Position numbers and translations under genes: made by a program. This document shows positions 8,391-15,979 of a stretch of DNA of 64,000 bases, one piece after another. Position 1 is the stretch's first letter; the number at the start of each line of letters is the position of its first letter. The notes beneath the pieces were generated by a model. It was not told the DNA's origin, searched no databases, and saw only the letters and a program-made list of their open reading frames with translations. The DNA is from SZAS-18 sp038322235 (GTDB taxonomy: Bacteria; Verrucomicrobiota; Verrucomicrobiia; Chthoniobacterales; SZAS-18): the NCBI GenBank assembly GCA_038322235.1, contig JBBQFQ010000012.1:1-64000 (forward strand), read 5' to 3'.

Positions 8391-9920
8391 ATGAGTTCTT
8401 CCCCCGTCCCTCCGGTTTCCATCGAAACCGAAAACGCCACCCCGCTCGCCCTGTCCCAAGGAGGGGGGATCGGCGGCCATCCCAGCGGCCTCACCACGCT
8501 CTTCTTCACCGAGATGTGGGAACGTTTTTCTTTCTACGGCATGCGGGCGCTGCTCATCCTCTTCATGGTGAAGACCGCGGCCGAGGGCGGGCTCGGCTTC
8601 GAGACAAAAAGCGCCGCCGGCATCTACGGCACCTACACGATGAGCGTGTATCTGCTCTCGATCCTCGGCGGTTTCATCGCCGATAATTTCATCGGCGCCC
8701 GCCGCGCCGTCCTCGTCGGTGGCATCACCATCGCCACCGGCCACTTCACGATGGCCCTCGGCAACCTCACGGCGTTCTACGCCGGCCTCGTCCTCATCGC
8801 GATCGGCACCGGCCTCCTCAAACCCAACATCTCCACGATGGTCGGCAGCCTCTACGGCCCGACCGACGAACGCCGTGACGCCGGTTTCTCGATCTTCTAC
8901 ATGGGCATCAACATCGGTGCCTTCCTCTCTCCGCTGGTCACTGGCTACCTCGCCCAGAGCGAAGGTTGGAAAATCCGCCTCACCTCGTGGGGCCTGAATC
9001 CCCTCTATAGCTGGCATTGGGGCTTCGGCGCCGCCGGCGTGGGCATGACCCTCGGCCTCATCGTTTACATCATCCAACGCGAACGCCTCGCCCACGTCGG
9101 CGCCCCCCCGGCTCCTGAGCCCGACGGTCGCCGCCCCTGGGGCAAACTGGGTCTCGTCGCCGTCGCCTCCCTCGCCCTGATCGCCGCGATGAATGCCTGC
9201 GACACTTACCCGAAGATCGTCTACGCGCTCTTCGCGCTCCAGATTGCCGCGATTCTCTTCTTCGGCTTCCGGCCCGACGAGGAAAGCAAACGGCTGGCGG
9301 CCATTCTGGTCTTCTTTTTCGCCGCCGAAATTTTCTGGGCCATCTTCGAACAGACCGGTTCCTCCATCTCCCTTTTCGCCGACAAGCTCACCGAAAACGT
9401 CGCCTTCGGCCAGCCCTTCCCATCCTCGTGGTGGCAATCGGTCAACTCGATCTGGGTCATCCTCCTCGCCCCCGTGTTCGCCTACCTCTGGATCGCCCTC
9501 GGCTCGAGGCAGCCGTCCAGCCCGATGAAGTTCGCCCTCGGCCTCCTCTTCGTGAGTCTCTCCTTCGTCGTGATGGTTCCCGCCGCGAAACTCACGGCCA
9601 GCGGCAAGGTCGGCCCGCTCTGGCTCGTCGCGGTTTTCTTCCTGCAGACGGTCGGCGAAATGCTCCTCAGCCCCGTCGGCCTTTCGACGATGACGAAGCT
9701 CGCGCCCAAGCGTCTCCTCGGCCTCGTGATGGGCATCTGGTTCCTCGCCGCCGCGCTCGGAAACAAACTCGCCGGCGTCCTCGCGGGAGAATTCAAGAGC
9801 GAAGGCGCCGGCCAGCTCGCCGACTTCTTCCTCCAGCAGGCGATGATCGTCGGCGGCTGCACGCTCGCCCTCTTCGCCCTCGTACCCTGGATGAAAAAAC
9901 TCATGGGCGACGTGCGCTAA
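8391..9920 (+). CDS. Proton-dependent oligopeptide transporter (POT/PTR family)
   Basis: A 509-residue integral membrane symporter that imports di- and tripeptides with protons. The first helix carries the POT signature EMWERFSFYGMRALL (ExxERFxYYG, residues ~41-55), and helix 4 region holds GTGLLKPNISTMVGSLYG, the second family signature. I count 12-14 hydrophobic helices, with an intracellular loop around residues 235-255. The length matches bacterial DtpT-like proteins. The region between argG and this gene holds only DUF3309 on the other strand, so it is probably transcribed alone. Substrate range cannot be read from sequence. Confidence 0.92.
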   Translation: MSSSPVPPVSIETENATPLALSQGGGIGGHPSGLTTLFFTEMWERFSFYGMRALLILFMVKTAAEGGLGFETKSAAGIYGTYTMSVYLLSILGGFIADNFIGARRAVLVGGITIATGHFTMALGNLTAFYAGLVLIAIGTGLLKPNISTMVGSLYGPTDERRDAGFSIFYMGINIGAFLSPLVTGYLAQSEGWKIRLTSWGLNPLYSWHWGFGAAGVGMTLGLIVYIIQRERLAHVGAPPAPEPDGRRPWGKLGLVAVASLALIAAMNACDTYPKIVYALFALQIAAILFFGFRPDEESKRLAAILVFFFAAEIFWAIFEQTGSSISLFADKLTENVAFGQPFPSSWWQSVNSIWVILLAPVFAYLWIALGSRQPSSPMKFALGLLFVSLSFVVMVPAAKLTASGKVGPLWLVAVFFLQTVGEMLLSPVGLSTMTKLAPKRLLGLVMGIWFLAAALGNKLAGVLAGEFKSEGAGQLADFFLQQAMIVGGCTLALFALVPWMKKLMGDVR

Positions 9921-9973
9921 GTTGCGGCTCCGTCCGCCGGCACGAACCCCTTCGCCAGCGCCCTCGCGGTGGC

Positions 9974-10915
9974 CTACTTCCTCGCCCCGGAGGTGCGCCC
10001 CGTGCGTTGCTTGGTCGTCCGGTCCGGCTGCGGCTCGCGGCGGAGCGCGAGACAGACATTTCGACAGAGGCCGATGAAGACCCCTTCCGCGAGCGTGGGG
10101 GGACGATGAGTCGGGACGGTCGCGGTCCAGCGGCGGATCGGGAGCGCGGGCCGGAGGGGGAGCGCGCGGAGTGAACCCTCGGCAAGTTCCCGCGCGGCGA
10201 CCCAGGGCGCTTCGACCGTCACGCCGAGGCCGAGCTTCACCATCTCCTTGATCACCGCGAGGTCCTCGAGTTGAAATTCGCCGGCCGACTCCGCGTTTCG
10301 CGGCTGGAGGCCGTTCTCCGCCGCATCCAGCGGCAGGATCCAGGGCTCCGCCTTCAGCTCCGCCGGTCGCGTCACGAGGCGGCTCGCGAGCAGGCAGGGC
10401 CGGTCCGTGAACAACAGGCGTGAGGTGAACCCCGCACGCTCCGGCGGCTGGAGGCCAAGCAGGAGATCCATCCCACCGGCCGCCAGCGTCCCGGGGCCAT
10501 CGAGCGGCGGGCACGAGAGCACCGCGACGCGCGTGGCCGGAAAGGATTCGCGGAATTCCCGGAGAACCGTGGGAAGCACGAACTGCGCGAGGGTACGAGA
10601 GCAGCCCACGCGGAGCCGGGCGGGGGCGGAGGATTCGTCGCTGGCGGCATCGGCTCGGGCCCGCGCCATGAGCGCAAAGATCTCCGCGGCCTGCTCGCGG
10701 AGGCGTTCTCCAGCGCGCGTGAGGGTGGACTTTTTGCCCTGCTTGTAAAAAAGGCGACACCCCAGATCCCGCTCGAGGGCCTGGATCGCGTGGGTCAGGG
10801 CCGATTGCGTCAGGTGCAATTGCGCCGCGGCCGGACGATATCCGCCGGCCTGCGCGACGGTGGCGAACGCCCGCAACTGGCGTGAATCCAAGGGCAGGCT
10901 CTTTGATGAATCCAT
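9974..10915 (-). CDS. LysR-family regulator, divergent from the nitrate operon
   Basis: A 313-residue LysR-type activator/repressor. The winged helix-turn-helix lies at residues ~12-70 (RQLRAFATVAQAGGYRPAAAQLHLTQ is split across the first two helices), followed by the linker helix and a periplasmic-binding-like co-inducer domain with LRVGCSRTLAQFVLPTVL. It is divergently placed 84 bases from the first gene of the nitrate operon, the classical position for a pathway regulator. The ATG at 10915 lies inside a 33-bp palindrome, implying autoregulation. It resembles the Nac/Cbl/NtcB type in position only; the inducer (nitrate, nitrite or a nitrogen-status signal) cannot be told from sequence. Confidence 0.88.
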   Translation of the reverse strand: MDSSKSLPLDSRQLRAFATVAQAGGYRPAAAQLHLTQSALTHAIQALERDLGCRLFYKQGKKSTLTRAGERLREQAAEIFALMARARADAASDESSAPARLRVGCSRTLAQFVLPTVLREFRESFPATRVAVLSCPPLDGPGTLAAGGMDLLLGLQPPERAGFTSRLLFTDRPCLLASRLVTRPAELKAEPWILPLDAAENGLQPRNAESAGEFQLEDLAVIKEMVKLGLGVTVEAPWVAARELAEGSLRALPLRPALPIRRWTATVPTHRPPTLAEGVFIGLCRNVCLALRREPQPDRTTKQRTGRTSGARK

Positions 10916-10940
10916 TTCATCGATAGCATGAAAAGGATTC
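10908..10940. promoter_or_regulatory. 33-bp interrupted palindrome, likely LysR operator
   Basis: GAATCCATTTCAT (10908-10920) and ATGAAAAGGATTC (10928-10940) form an inverted repeat with 12 of 13 positions paired and a 7-base spacer (CGATAGC). It sits between the divergent LysR gene and the nitrate operon and covers the LysR start codon (10915-10913). LysR proteins bind interrupted dyads of about this size in divergent promoters. Binding at this place would cap LysR expression while leaving the operon side free for activation. Confidence 0.6.
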
Positions 10941-10999
10941 CTCCCGCGCAAGAGCGGAGTTTGCGGGGTCGCGGCACGGCGAACGCTAGGGGAACGTTC

Positions 11000-12070
11000 A
11001 TGGCGAAGGGAAATGTGGGCAGCAACGGCAGGGGAACGGTGAAGCTGGGCTTCATTGCGCTCACCGACTGTGCGCCGCTCGCCGTCGCGTCCGCGTTGGG
11101 CTATTTCGCGGCGGAAGGCCTGCGCGTGGAGCTCTCCCGCGAGGCCGGCTGGGCCACGATCCGGGAGAAGCTGCTTTACGGGGAACTCGACGGCGCCCAT
11201 GCGGTCGCCGGCCTCGCGATCGCCCTGCGGCTGGGGCTCGACTGCGCCCCCGCGGATGTCTGCACGGCCTTCTTCCTGAATGCGAACGGCAACGCCATCA
11301 CGCTCTCGCGGCGGCTTTGGAACGCCGGCGTGCACGCCACCGGCGATCTCCGCGCCGCCATCCGCGCGAACCAGCCCCGCAAGTTCGTCTTCGGCGTCGT
11401 CTCGCTGCATTCGTCCCACCACTTCCTCATGCGGCTCTGGCTGCAGCAGGCGGGAGTGGATCCCGATCACGACGTCCGCTTGGCTGTGATCCCGCCCGCG
11501 CTGGTGGCGGACGCGCTCGAGGAGGGGTTGATCGACGGGTATTGCGTCGGCGAGCCATGGAATTCCGCCGCGATCCTCGGCGGGTTCGGCTGGTGCGTGG
11601 CCACGAGCCACGATCTCGCTCCGGGCCATCCGGAAAAGGCGCTCCTCATGCGCGGGGAATTCGCGGAGGATCGCGCCGCCGAGCACGCCGCGCTGCAGCG
11701 GGCGCTCATCCGGGCCGGCCGGTGGTGCGATGAGGCGGCGAATCGCCCGGATCTCGCGGCGCTGCTCTCGGGCCCGGAGTATCTCGATACCACGGTCGAA
11801 ACGCTGCGCCATTCGCTGGTCGGGCCGTTCGCGACCGGCACCGGGAAGTCACTTCCCGCCGCGTCGCTCCATCGCTTCAGCGGCGGCGCGCTGCATTTGC
11901 CCGACTCCGCAAAGCGCGACTGGCTCGCCGCGCAGTTCACGGCCCATCGGCTCTGGAAGGGCACGCCGCCCGCGCGGCAACGCGCCGTGCTCCAGGCCGC
12001 TTTCCGGCCGGATCTCCACGCCGAACCCGCCTGCCCGCCCGCACCTCCTTCGCTGCTCCTCGCGGCCTGA
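11000..12070 (+). CDS. NasS-like cytoplasmic nitrate-binding protein (NrtA/CmpA family)
   Basis: A 356-residue homologue of the NrtA/CmpA periplasmic binding family: it opens with VKLGFIALTDCAPLAVAS, carries DGAHAVAGLAIAL and the GYCVGEPWNSAAI motif, and is clearly paralogous to the next gene (which has FGIIALTDCAPLVIA and GFCVGEPWN). It has no signal peptide, so it should stay in the cytoplasm, like NasS, the nitrate sensor of NasS-NasT systems. The ATG at 11000 follows an AGGGGAA ribosome-binding site; an earlier in-frame ATG at 10928 lies in the operator palindrome. It is the first gene of the operon, 24 bases before nrtA. No NasT (ANTAR) gene is in the window, so the partner is unknown. 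Confidence 0.75.
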   Translation: MAKGNVGSNGRGTVKLGFIALTDCAPLAVASALGYFAAEGLRVELSREAGWATIREKLLYGELDGAHAVAGLAIALRLGLDCAPADVCTAFFLNANGNAITLSRRLWNAGVHATGDLRAAIRANQPRKFVFGVVSLHSSHHFLMRLWLQQAGVDPDHDVRLAVIPPALVADALEEGLIDGYCVGEPWNSAAILGGFGWCVATSHDLAPGHPEKALLMRGEFAEDRAAEHAALQRALIRAGRWCDEAANRPDLAALLSGPEYLDTTVETLRHSLVGPFATGTGKSLPAASLHRFSGGALHLPDSAKRDWLAAQFTAHRLWKGTPPARQRAVLQAAFRPDLHAEPACPPAPPSLLLAA

Positions 12071-12094
12071 ACCACCCGCCAATCCACGCTTCCC

Positions 12095-13381
12095 ATGCAC
12101 CCGCCCGATCCGCTCCCGCATCCGACCCTCTCGCGCCGCCAGTTCCTTTCCCGGACCGCCAAAGGAATCACCGCGGGTGCGCTGCTCTCCGCCCTGCCGC
12201 GCGGCTGGGTGGGCTCGCTTTACGCGGCGAATGACGCGCCGGAGGTCACGGAGATGAAATTCGGCATCATCGCGCTGACCGATTGCGCGCCGCTCGTGAT
12301 TGCGCACGAACGCGGGTTCTTCAAAGAGTTCGGGATCAATTCCACCATCGCCAAGCAGGCGAACTGGGCCGCCGTCCGCGATGCCCTCTCGAACGGCGAC
12401 ATTCAGGGTACGCACATGCTCTTCGGCATGCCGATCGCGTCGACGATGGGCCTGCTCGGCTCGCCGAAAAAGCCGATGGTCATTCCCTGGCTGCTGAACC
12501 GGAACGGCCAGGCCATCTCCTTGAAGATGGAGCTGAAGGGCAAAGTGGCGGCGGACCCGAAGGCGCTGAAGCCGTTCGTCGACGAAGCGAAGGCCAAGGG
12601 CGCGCCGCTGAGCTTCGCGATGACCTTCCCGCCGGGGACGCACGCCATGTGGATGCGGTATTACCTCGCCGCAGGAGGCATCAATCCGGACACGGACGTC
12701 TCCCTCATCACGATCCCACCCGCGCAGATGGTGGCGAACATGAAAGTCGGCAAGATGGATGGCTTTTGCGTCGGCGAGCCGTGGAACGCCCGCTCCATCG
12801 CCGATGGCATCGGTTTCACCAGCGTCACGACGCAGGACATGTGGAAGGATCATCCGGAAAAGGCCTGCGCGTTTCTCGCGGAGTTCGCGGAGAAGAATCC
12901 GAAGACGGTGAAGGCGGTTCTGAAGGCTCTCCGCAAGGCGAGCGACTGGCTCGATACGCCCGCCAACCGCCCCGAGGCGGCGAAGACGGTCAGCGCCGCG
13001 ACCTACATCAACTGCCCACCGCAGATCATCGAGGGCCGGATGCGCGGGGAGATCGACTACGGCGACGGCCGGACCAAGCCGCATGACGAGCACCTCATGA
13101 TCTTCGCGGCGCGGAACTGCAATTATCCGCAGCCCAAGTACGCCAAATGGTGGCTCTCCCAGTTCCGGCGCTGGGGCATGGTCGAAGGCGCGCCGGACTA
13201 CGAGGGGATCACGAAGCAGGTCATGCGGCCGGATTTGTACGAGGAGGCGATGAAGGAGGTGGGTTACGCGCACGCCGGCATCAACAGTGCGGTCGAGACG
13301 ATGTTCGACGGCGCGCAGTTCAACCCCGCCGATCCCGAGGGCTATGCCGCCTCGTTCGCCGTGAAAAACCTCAAGGGCTGA
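12095..13381 (+). CDS. nrtA: Nitrate ABC transporter substrate-binding protein, Tat-exported
   Basis: A 428-residue solute-binding protein for nitrate uptake. The N terminus has a twin-arginine signal (SRRQFLSRTAKG, residues 13-24) followed by a hydrophobic stretch and a likely cleavage after YAANA-like sequence near residue 45. The mature part begins KFGIIALTDCAPL and contains the ligand-site segment KMDGFCVGEPWNARSI, typical of NrtA/CmpA/NasF. The permease gene begins 12 bases downstream. Bicarbonate (CmpA-type) is the alternative ligand, but the nitrate and nitrite reductase genes in the same operon make nitrate much more likely. Confidence 0.88.
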   Translation: MHPPDPLPHPTLSRRQFLSRTAKGITAGALLSALPRGWVGSLYAANDAPEVTEMKFGIIALTDCAPLVIAHERGFFKEFGINSTIAKQANWAAVRDALSNGDIQGTHMLFGMPIASTMGLLGSPKKPMVIPWLLNRNGQAISLKMELKGKVAADPKALKPFVDEAKAKGAPLSFAMTFPPGTHAMWMRYYLAAGGINPDTDVSLITIPPAQMVANMKVGKMDGFCVGEPWNARSIADGIGFTSVTTQDMWKDHPEKACAFLAEFAEKNPKTVKAVLKALRKASDWLDTPANRPEAAKTVSAATYINCPPQIIEGRMRGEIDYGDGRTKPHDEHLMIFAARNCNYPQPKYAKWWLSQFRRWGMVEGAPDYEGITKQVMRPDLYEEAMKEVGYAHAGINSAVETMFDGAQFNPADPEGYAASFAVKNLKG

Positions 13382-13393
13382 GGCGTTCCCGCC

Positions 13394-14185
13394 ATGAACG
13401 AACGCGCCTTCCGCCTCGACTGGCTGCTGCTCCCGCTCCTCGGAGCCGCGGCGGTCCTTGTCCTGTGGTATTTCTCCGCCCACACCTGGTCGAAGGAACT
13501 GCCTGATCCGTTGAAGACGTGGGAGGCCAGCAAGCTCTACATCCTGGAGCCGTTCGCCAAGCGCGGGGAGCTGGATCAGGGGATCCTCCGGTTCACCTGG
13601 ATCTCGCTCGTCCTCGTGGCGAAGGGCTACGCGCTCGCCCTCATCCTCGGCACGCCGCTCGGTTTCGTGCTCGGGCTGTCGAAGACGTTCGCAAAATGCT
13701 TCGATCCGATCATCCAGGTCCTGCGACCGGTGTCGCCGCTGGCGTGGCTGCCGCTCGGGCTGGTGCTCTTCTCCGGCGCGAAGGGTCAGACGTCCGAGCT
13801 CGCGGCGCTGTTCACCATCGCGATCTGCTCGATGTGGCCCACGGTGCTGAACACCGCCGTCGGCGTCCGCAGCGTGCCGCAGGATTACCTGAACGTCGCG
13901 AAAGTGCTGAAGCTCTCGCGGGCGAAGACGCTCTTCAAAGTGCTGCTGCCCGCCACGCTGCCCTACATGTTCACGGGCTTTCGCCTCAGCCTCGGGATCG
14001 CCTGGCTGGTGATCGTCGCCGCGGAAATGCTCACGGGCCGGCCGGGGGTCGGTGGCTTCCTCTGGCAGGAGTACAACAGCCTGATCTACGAGCACATCAT
14101 CCTCTCGATCCTCACGATCGGCCTCGTGGGCTTTGTCCTCGATCGCCTCATGAGCGTGGTGGAATCCCGCTTCCGGACCGCCTGA
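13394..14185 (+). CDS. nrtB: Nitrate ABC transporter permease
   Basis: A 263-residue inner-membrane permease of the NrtB/SsuC/TauC type. One N-terminal helix (LLPLLGAAAVLVLWYF) precedes a BPD-transport domain with about five further helices. The cytoplasmic EAA-type coupling loop is seen in KVLKLSRAKTLFKVLLPATLPYMF, and the family motif AWLVIVAAEMLTG follows near residue 205. It lies between the binding protein and ATPase genes with spacings of 12 and 7 bases, so translation is probably coupled. Confidence 0.9.
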   Translation: MNERAFRLDWLLLPLLGAAAVLVLWYFSAHTWSKELPDPLKTWEASKLYILEPFAKRGELDQGILRFTWISLVLVAKGYALALILGTPLGFVLGLSKTFAKCFDPIIQVLRPVSPLAWLPLGLVLFSGAKGQTSELAALFTIAICSMWPTVLNTAVGVRSVPQDYLNVAKVLKLSRAKTLFKVLLPATLPYMFTGFRLSLGIAWLVIVAAEMLTGRPGVGGFLWQEYNSLIYEHIILSILTIGLVGFVLDRLMSVVESRFRTA

Positions 14186-14192
14186 TCCCGCC

Positions 14193-15110
14193 ATGGCCTT
14201 CCTCGAATTTCACGCGGTCTCGAAGGGCTTCGGCGCGAAAGGCTCGCGCAGCGAGATCCTCACGGACGTGAATCTCTCCGTCGAACGGGGCGAGTTCGTC
14301 GCGATCGTCGGCTACTCCGGCAGCGGCAAGACGACCCTGATGTCGCTGCTCGCCGGGTTGCTCCAGGCGGATCACGGCACCGCCTTGCTCGATGGGCGCC
14401 CGATCGCCGGCCCCGGGCCGGATCGCGGCATCGTCTTCCAGAATTACTCGCTGCTCCCCTGGCTCACGGTGCGGGAGAACATCGCTCTGGCGGTCGACGC
14501 GGTCTTTCCGGCCTGGAGCGCCGCCAAGCGGGCGGAGCACGTCGGGAAATACATCGGGATGGTGAATCTCACGCCCGCGACGGACAAACGCCCCTCCGAG
14601 CTTTCCGGCGGCATGCGGCAGCGCGTCTCGGTGGCTCGCGCGCTGGCGATGAATCCGCAGGTCCTCCTGCTCGATGAACCCCTCTCCGCGCTCGATGCGC
14701 TGACGCGCGCCACGCTCCAGGACGAGATCATGCGGATCTGGTCGGAGGACCGAAAGACGGTGGTGCTCGTGACGAACGATCCGGACGAGGCCCTGCTCCT
14801 CGCGGATCGCGTCATCCCGCTCACGGCCGGACCACAGGCGACGCTGGGGCCGTCGATCGTGGTCGACGTGCCGCGCCCGCGGAGTCGGGAGGCGCTCCAG
14901 CACGACCCGCGCTTCAAGCGGCTGCGATCCCGGATCGTGGACTACCTGCTCGAGTCCGGGGAACGCCGGAAACAGACGCTCACGCGCACGCTCGTGCTGC
15001 CTGACATTGAACCCGAGGACATCACGCACAAGCCGCGGCGTCCCTGGATGCTCGGTGCGCGCCAGCCGGTGCGCCGCCGGGAAATCAAACGGGAGGAAGT
15101 CGAAGTCTGA
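14193..15110 (+). CDS. Nitrate ABC transporter ATP-binding protein (first of two)
   Basis: A 305-residue ABC ATPase with Walker A GYSGSGKTT (residues ~41-49), signature LSGGMRQRVSVARAL and Walker B LLLDEPLSALD. About 60 residues after the nucleotide-binding domain form a basic tail without known fold; NrtC of cyanobacteria instead carries a full NrtA-like C-terminal domain, which is absent here. It ends in TGATG, overlapping the start of the second ATPase, so the two probably form a heterodimer that drives NrtB. Two separate single-domain ATPases are unusual but known for this transporter class. Confidence 0.87.
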   Translation: MAFLEFHAVSKGFGAKGSRSEILTDVNLSVERGEFVAIVGYSGSGKTTLMSLLAGLLQADHGTALLDGRPIAGPGPDRGIVFQNYSLLPWLTVRENIALAVDAVFPAWSAAKRAEHVGKYIGMVNLTPATDKRPSELSGGMRQRVSVARALAMNPQVLLLDEPLSALDALTRATLQDEIMRIWSEDRKTVVLVTNDPDEALLLADRVIPLTAGPQATLGPSIVVDVPRPRSREALQHDPRFKRLRSRIVDYLLESGERRKQTLTRTLVLPDIEPEDITHKPRRPWMLGARQPVRRREIKREEVEV

Positions 15111-15979
15111 TGTCTGCCCAAGCCTTTCTCCAGATTCACGCCCTGACGAAAACCTATCCCGCGCCGGGCGGGGCCAGGGGCCGCATCGACGTGGTGAAGA
15201 ACGCCGGCTTCGAGATCGCCAAGGGCGAGTTCGTCACCGTGATCGGACACTCCGGCTGCGGGAAATCCACGGTGCTCATGATGGTCGCGGGTCTGACGCC
15301 GATCGACGGCGGCAGCATCATTCTCGCGGGCCGCGAGCTCTCGGGTCCGGGGCCGGATCGCGGGATCGTCTTTCAGTCGCCGTCGCTCCTCCCGTGGCTC
15401 ACCGCGTTTGAGAACGTGATGCTCGGCATCAATCAGGTCTTCTACCCCGCCAGCCGGGTCGAGCGCCGCCAGATCGCGGAGTATTACCTCTCGCTCGTCG
15501 GACTCGCGGATGCGATGGACAAGCGCCCTGGCGAGCTCTCGCAGGGGATGCGCCAGCGCGTGGGGATCGCGCGGGCGTTTGCGCTGTCGCCGAAGATGCT
15601 GCTGCTGGATGAGCCCTTCGGGATGCTCGATTCGCTCACGCGTTACGAACTCCAGGATGTCCTGCTCGCGCTCTGGCGGAAAAATCGGATCACCGCGATG
15701 ATGGTGACGCATGACGTCGATGAAGCGCTCTACCTGAGCGATCGCGTCATCATGATGACGAACGGCCCGGAGGCCGAGGTGGGCGACATCATGGAGATCA
15801 ACTTCCCGCGGCCGCGCGTGCGCCGCGAGATCATGGAACGGCCCGACTATCACGAGCGCCGCGCGTACCTCATCGACTTCCTCGAGCACAAGTCGCACCT
15901 CAAAGGCGACCTGCGCCCGCTCGTGAACCGGCCTGCGGCCGATGCCTCCCGGATCGTCCAGTTCTCCGCTGCCGCATGA
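15110..15979 (+). CDS. nrtD: Nitrate ABC transporter ATP-binding protein (second, NrtD-type)
   Basis: A 289-residue ABC ATPase with Walker A GHSGCGKST, a signature variant LSQGMRQRVGIARAF (LSQGM where LSGGQ is canonical) and Walker B LLLDEPFGMLDSLTR, the form common in NrtD/SsuB/TauB. The ~55-residue tail resembles that of the preceding ATPase. Its ATG overlaps the previous stop (TGATG) and its stop overlaps the next start (ATGA at 15976-15979), giving translational coupling from transporter to reductase genes. Confidence 0.88.
   Translation: MSAQAFLQIHALTKTYPAPGGARGRIDVVKNAGFEIAKGEFVTVIGHSGCGKSTVLMMVAGLTPIDGGSIILAGRELSGPGPDRGIVFQSPSLLPWLTAFENVMLGINQVFYPASRVERRQIAEYYLSLVGLADAMDKRPGELSQGMRQRVGIARAFALSPKMLLLDEPFGMLDSLTRYELQDVLLALWRKNRITAMMVTHDVDEALYLSDRVIMMTNGPEAEVGDIMEINFPRPRVRREIMERPDYHERRAYLIDFLEHKSHLKGDLRPLVNRPAADASRIVQFSAAA

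Noticed and set aside
8181..10760. 859-codon minus-strand frame across the POT transporter gene
   Set aside because: Shadow frame; the plus strand carries an unmistakable peptide transporter and the minus strand a LysR gene in another frame.
11849..14194. 781-codon open frame on the minus strand opposite nrtA/nrtB
   Set aside because: Arg/Glu/His-rich composition with no domain; it is the mirror of two well-supported transporter genes in high-GC DNA.
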